Below, one piece after another: positions 13,593 through 16,458 of a DNA stretch of 16,458 bases. The translations under genes were made by a program, and so were the position numbers. The notes beneath the pieces are model-generated. The model did not search any database. It saw only the letters and a program-made list of their open reading frames with translations, and was not told the DNA's origin. The stretch's first letter is position 1. Each line of letters opens with the position of its first letter. Location: positions 1-16,458 of the forward strand of contig JBIOYL010000093.1 in NCBI GenBank assembly GCA_044870185.1, written 5' to 3'. The DNA is from JBIOYL01 sp044870185 (GTDB lineage: Bacteria > Actinomycetota > CALGFH01).

Positions 13593-15160
13593 GCCGGGAC
13601 ACGGTGGCCGCCAGGGTCGGCGACTACCAGCTTGCCTCCTACCAGCGGGCGGTCCGCCTGCTGCTCACCCATCCGGTCGTCACCCCGGTCGACCCGGACA
13701 CCGAGGCGCTCGCCCTGGTCCGGCGCTGGCAGGACGTCCTGGCCACCGACCTGGAGGAGGTGGCCGGCTACCGCCTCGAGGTCACCCCGACCTGCGCCCG
13801 CCTGCTCCGCAGGGCCGACCTGCTCGACCCAACCCAGGGCCTGGCGACCCCGCGCAGCCGCCGGCCCTTCGACCGGCGCCGCTACGCCTACCTGGCCCTG
13901 GCCCTGGCCGTGCTCGGCCGGGCCGGCGCCCAGGTGACCCTCACCGACCTCGGCGGCCGGCTCCGCTCCCTGGCCGAGGAGATTCCCGACCTCGGCTTCG
14001 ATCCCGACGTGTACGCGCACCGGCTGGCCTTGTGCGACGCGCTCGAGTGGCTCGAGCAGCTCGGCGCCCTGCGGGCGGCGGACGGGTCGACGGCCTCCTG
14101 GCAGAAGGACCCCGAGCACGGCGAGGCCCTGTACGACATCGACCACGACACCTGCTTCCTGCTGGTCACCCCGCCACGGACACTGCAGCAGCTGCGCTCG
14201 GCGGCCGGCCTGGTCGACGGCGGCGGCGCGGCCAGCCGGGACACCCGCCGACGCCGGGACCGCCAGCGCATCTGCCGCCTGCTGCTGGAACGGCCGGTCG
14301 TCTACTTCGACGACCTCGGCCCCAGCGAGCGCGGCTATGCCCGCAACGAAGCCCGCGAGCTGGCCGAACGCCTCGGCCGCCTGACCGGCGCCCAGCTCGA
14401 GCGTCGGGCCGAGGGGCTGGCCCTGGTCGACCCGGGCGCCGGCTTCAGCGACCGGCGCTTCCCGGCCACCGGCAGCGTGGCGCAGGCCGCCCTGCTGCTC
14501 GCCGAACGCATCGCCGTCCACCTCGGCGGGCCCGACGGCCATCACAGCGCGCCGGCCACCCAGCTCGGCGGGGCCGACGGCCACCTCGGCGGCCGAGCCG
14601 ACGGCCATGCGGACCTGGTGCGCTGGCCGTCGGCGGCCGAGCGGCACGCCGCCCTGGTCGAGTCGCTCGACCGCGCCCGCCCGGCGGCGCCCGACGACGC
14701 CCTCGCGGCCGACCCGGCGGACGCGCCCGACCCGGCGGACGCGGCCGGTGCAGCCGGCCGGGCCGGCCGGACGCTGGACGGCGGCGTCCCCGAGGCAGGC
14801 GAGGCACGCCTGCCGCTGGTCGGCGAGGCGTGGCTGGCCGCCAGCATGCGTGCGCTGTGCGAACGCTACGGTCGTGCGTTCGGTTCGGAGTGGCGCGACG
14901 ACCCGGTCCGGCTCGGCCGCGACGCGCTCGCCCTGCTCGAGTCGTTCGACCTGGTCAGGAGCGTCCCCGGCGGGATCGTCGCGCTCCCGGCCCTGGCCCG
15001 CTACCGCCGGCCCGAGATCTCCGGCCCACCCGGCGCGACCCTGGGGCCGGCCGGCCCACCCGGCGCGGCGCTGGGTCCGGCCCGCCCGCCCGTCGCGGCC
15101 GGGCAGGCGTCGCTGTTCCCCCATCCATCCCTGCCCGCCGACCTCCAGGAGCGCACGTGA
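13589..15160 (+). CDS. TIGR02678/DUF2398 protein, Wadjet-like accessory subunit (JetB type)
   Basis: A 523-residue protein; the ATG overlaps the previous stop by 4 nt and follows GGAGG at 13574-13578. Conserved family text includes YQRAVRLLLTHPVVTPVDPD, FDRRRYAYLALALAVLGRAG, and RDTRRRRDRQRICRLLLERP followed by VVYFDDLGPSERGYARNEAR, which is diagnostic of DUF2398. In the JetABCD scheme this is the KITE-like dimer binding the kleisin. It is longer than the family as I know it because of low-complexity insertions: residues ~311-400 contain three LGG-x-DGH-like copies and a DPADAPDPADA repeat, and the C-terminus has GPPGATLGPA/GPPGAALGPA repeats (about 478-500). Globular sequence resumes between them (EAWLAASMRALCERYGRAFG), so the insertions appear to be linkers. 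The stop overlaps the SMC-gene GTG start as GTGA. Confidence 0.88.
   Translation: MSRDTVAARVGDYQLASYQRAVRLLLTHPVVTPVDPDTEALALVRRWQDVLATDLEEVAGYRLEVTPTCARLLRRADLLDPTQGLATPRSRRPFDRRRYAYLALALAVLGRAGAQVTLTDLGGRLRSLAEEIPDLGFDPDVYAHRLALCDALEWLEQLGALRAADGSTASWQKDPEHGEALYDIDHDTCFLLVTPPRTLQQLRSAAGLVDGGGAASRDTRRRRDRQRICRLLLERPVVYFDDLGPSERGYARNEARELAERLGRLTGAQLERRAEGLALVDPGAGFSDRRFPATGSVAQAALLLAERIAVHLGGPDGHHSAPATQLGGADGHLGGRADGHADLVRWPSAAERHAALVESLDRARPAAPDDALAADPADAPDPADAAGAAGRAGRTLDGGVPEAGEARLPLVGEAWLAASMRALCERYGRAFGSEWRDDPVRLGRDALALLESFDLVRSVPGGIVALPALARYRRPEISGPPGATLGPAGPPGAALGPARPPVAAGQASLFPHPSLPADLQERT
14522..14607 (+). repeat. In-frame degenerate repeat in the DUF2398 gene
   Basis: CTCGGCGGGCCCGACGGCCA (14522-14541), nearly the same at 14564-14583, and a 23-nt variant at 14585-14607 encode LGGPDGH, LGGADGH and LGGRADGH. 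A further 18-nt repeat (GACCCGGCGGACGCGCCC) occurs twice at 14711-14746. Confidence 0.8.
15021..15080 (+). repeat. 30-nt tandem repeat near the DUF2398 C-terminus
   Basis: Two 30-nt copies at 15021-15050 and 15051-15080, plus a partial third, encode GPPGATLGPA and GPPGAALGPA. They form a flexible Gly/Pro tail before the conserved end of the protein. Confidence 0.8.
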
Positions 15161-16458
15161 GCACCCGCTTCAAGCCCACCCGGGCCGGGATCGTCAACCT
15201 GTGGGACTACGTCGACGAGCAGTTCCGCTTCGCCGACGGGCGGCTCATCCTGCGTGGCGCCAACGGCTCGGGCAAGACCAAGGCCCTCGAGGTCCTGTTC
15301 CCCTTCCTGCTCGACGGCCGCCTGGACCCCCGCCGCCTCGATCCGTTCAGCGGCCAGAACCGCACCATGAAGGACAACCTGCTGTACCGCGGGACCGACA
15401 GCGCCTACGGCTACAGCTGGCTCGAGTTCACCCGGTCCCAGACCGAGGCCGCCGGCCCCGGTACGGAGGGGGCCGGGGAACCCCAAAGGGGTGCCCCGGT
15501 CGATCGGGAGGGGTCCCAGGGGTCGCCGGTGCTCGAGCGCGTCACGGTCGGGGTCGGCATGCTGGCCCAGCGCCACCGTCCCGAGCCGCGGCTGTGGTTC
15601 TTCGTGTGCGACCGCACCATCGGCGAGGATCTCGACCTGGTGGATGCGGAGGGCCGTCCGCGCCCGCGCAAGGAGCTGGCCGCCATCCTCGGCCCCGACG
15701 CGGTGTTCGACACCGCCGCCGCCTACCGCGCCGCCATCGACCAGCGGCTGTTCGGGCTGGGCCAGGAACGCTACGAGGGCATGCTCGAGCTGGTGCTCAC
15801 CCTGCGCCGGCCCATGCTGGCCAAGGACCTCGACCCGCAGCGGCTGTCGGAGACCCTCAGCGGCGGTCTGCGGCCGCTCGACGACGACCTGCTGGACCGT
15901 GCCGCCCGCTCCTTCGAGGACCTCGAGGCGGTCCAGCACGAGCTCGAGCGGCTGGTCGCCGCCGACCGGGCGCTGGAGGGCTTCCTGGGAGGCTACCGCA
16001 GCTACGTGCGCACCCATGCCCGCCATCGCGTCGACCGGCTGCAGGCGCGGGCCGGCGAGGCCGCCGCGGCCGCGGCCGAGGTGGCGCGGCGGCAGGCCGA
16101 GCTGACCCGGGCCGAGGCCGAGCAGGGCCGGCTCGAGGCCGAGCTGGGGGCGCGGCGCGCGGAGCTGGCCACCGCCCGCTCGACCCGCGACGCTCTCAAG
16201 GAGAGCCCCGCCTACCAGGCCGCCGGCCAGCTCACCCATCTGGAGAGCCACCTGGCCGCCGCCGCCCGCTCGGCCGCGCGGGCGGCCGGGCTGCGCGACC
16301 GGACGCGCCTGGCCGTGCAGGAGCTCACCGCCCAGGCGGCCGCCGAGGCCGACGCGCTGGCCACCGCCCGCTCGGCCGCGGCCGCGGCGGCCAGCCGCCT
16401 GGCCGGCTCGGCGCGGGCGGCCGGCGTGGCCTGGGCGGCCGAGGACGGCGAGGGGCCG
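15157..16458 (+). CDS. TIGR02680-family SMC-like ATPase (JetC type), N-terminal part
   Basis: The frame starts at GTG 15157 (AGGAG at 15147-15151, 5-nt spacer; GTGA overlap with the preceding stop) and is open to the window edge, 434 codons. The N-terminus FKPTRAGIVNLWDYVDEQFR and the Walker A motif GANGSGKT (residues 34-41) followed by LEVLFPFLLDGRLDPRRLDP are characteristic of TIGR02680. LFGLGQERYEGMLELVLTLR and LDPQRLSETLSGGLRPLDDD complete the N-terminal head. From about residue 245 the sequence becomes a long Ala/Arg/Glu-rich coiled coil. Walker B and the C-terminal head should lie beyond the window. In JetABCD systems this subunit is the SMC motor that extrudes DNA loops and marks small circular plasmids for cutting. 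Residues ~98-126 form an atypical Gly/Pro/Arg-rich insertion arising from a palindromic element. Confidence 0.9.
   Translation, partial: MSTRFKPTRAGIVNLWDYVDEQFRFADGRLILRGANGSGKTKALEVLFPFLLDGRLDPRRLDPFSGQNRTMKDNLLYRGTDSAYGYSWLEFTRSQTEAAGPGTEGAGEPQRGAPVDREGSQGSPVLERVTVGVGMLAQRHRPEPRLWFFVCDRTIGEDLDLVDAEGRPRPRKELAAILGPDAVFDTAAAYRAAIDQRLFGLGQERYEGMLELVLTLRRPMLAKDLDPQRLSETLSGGLRPLDDDLLDRAARSFEDLEAVQHELERLVAADRALEGFLGGYRSYVRTHARHRVDRLQARAGEAAAAAAEVARRQAELTRAEAEQGRLEAELGARRAELATARSTRDALKESPAYQAAGQLTHLESHLAAAARSAARAAGLRDRTRLAVQELTAQAAAEADALATARSAAAAAASRLAGSARAAGVAWAAEDGEGP
15473..15499. repeat. Palindromic element inserted in frame in the SMC ATPase head
   Basis: CCGGGGAACCCC (15473-15484) and GGGGTGCCCCGG (15488-15499) are inverted copies matching at 11 of 12 positions around an AAA loop. 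They sit in a segment (15450-15530) encoding low-complexity GPGTEGAGEPQRGAP-type sequence where the family normally has a short loop between two strands. It could be a REP-like or protein-coding palindromic element. Confidence 0.75.

Noticed and set aside
12737..15124. Very long minus-strand open frames opposite the DUF2397/DUF2398 genes (also 11958-13484 and 15001-16251).
   Set aside because: They are antisense by-products of high third-position GC; translations are Gly/Arg/Gln-rich without family resemblance, while the plus-strand proteins match known families.

Overview
The window is extremely G+C rich, with almost every third codon position G or C. It looks like chromosomal DNA of a soil-type actinobacterium or a related high-GC lineage. 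The support is gene content: a MalT-type LuxR regulator, an AAC(2')-I acetyltransferase, a MocR/EamA pair and a TIGR02677-TIGR02680 cassette. Several ATG starts also have a TANNNT box 5-6 nt upstream, as in actinobacterial leaderless genes. The species cannot be named from sequence alone. No rRNA, intact tRNA, CRISPR array or insertion sequence was found.

Left part (1-8793), small accessory genes, many damaged. It holds the 3' part of a MalT-like LuxR regulator carrying two compensating frameshifts, a truncated histidine kinase joined to the first codons of an alpha/beta hydrolase, and an intact minus-strand operon (TOPRIM protein, SDR oxidoreductase, AAC(2')-I aminoglycoside acetyltransferase). 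Next come an intact dihydrofolate-reductase-family gene on the plus strand, an ArsR/DUF5937 regulator missing its middle, a second DHFR-family gene reduced to its two ends, a membrane-protein gene with a missing internal block, and a divergent EamA transporter / MocR regulator pair in which both genes are trimmed. The recurring pattern is genes whose ends remain but whose middles or borders are gone. It may be real genome erosion or an assembly problem.

Middle part (8762-11735): two intact minus-strand genes in apparent operon order. A cytoplasmic-looking subtilisin-family (S8) peptidase is followed 100 nt later by an alpha/beta hydrolase with a GHSFG nucleophile elbow.

Right part (11991-16458, running off the edge): three tightly overlapping plus-strand genes recognised as DUF2397/TIGR02677, DUF2398/TIGR02678 and the SMC-like ATPase TIGR02680. 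These are the first three components of a Wadjet/JetABCD-type anti-plasmid condensin system; the nuclease subunit (JetD/TIGR02679) is expected just beyond the window. The S8 peptidase-hydrolase pair is transcribed divergently from it across 255 nt, so the two may form one defence locus. The SMC gene carries an in-frame palindromic insertion in its ATPase head, and the DUF2398 gene carries repetitive insertions.
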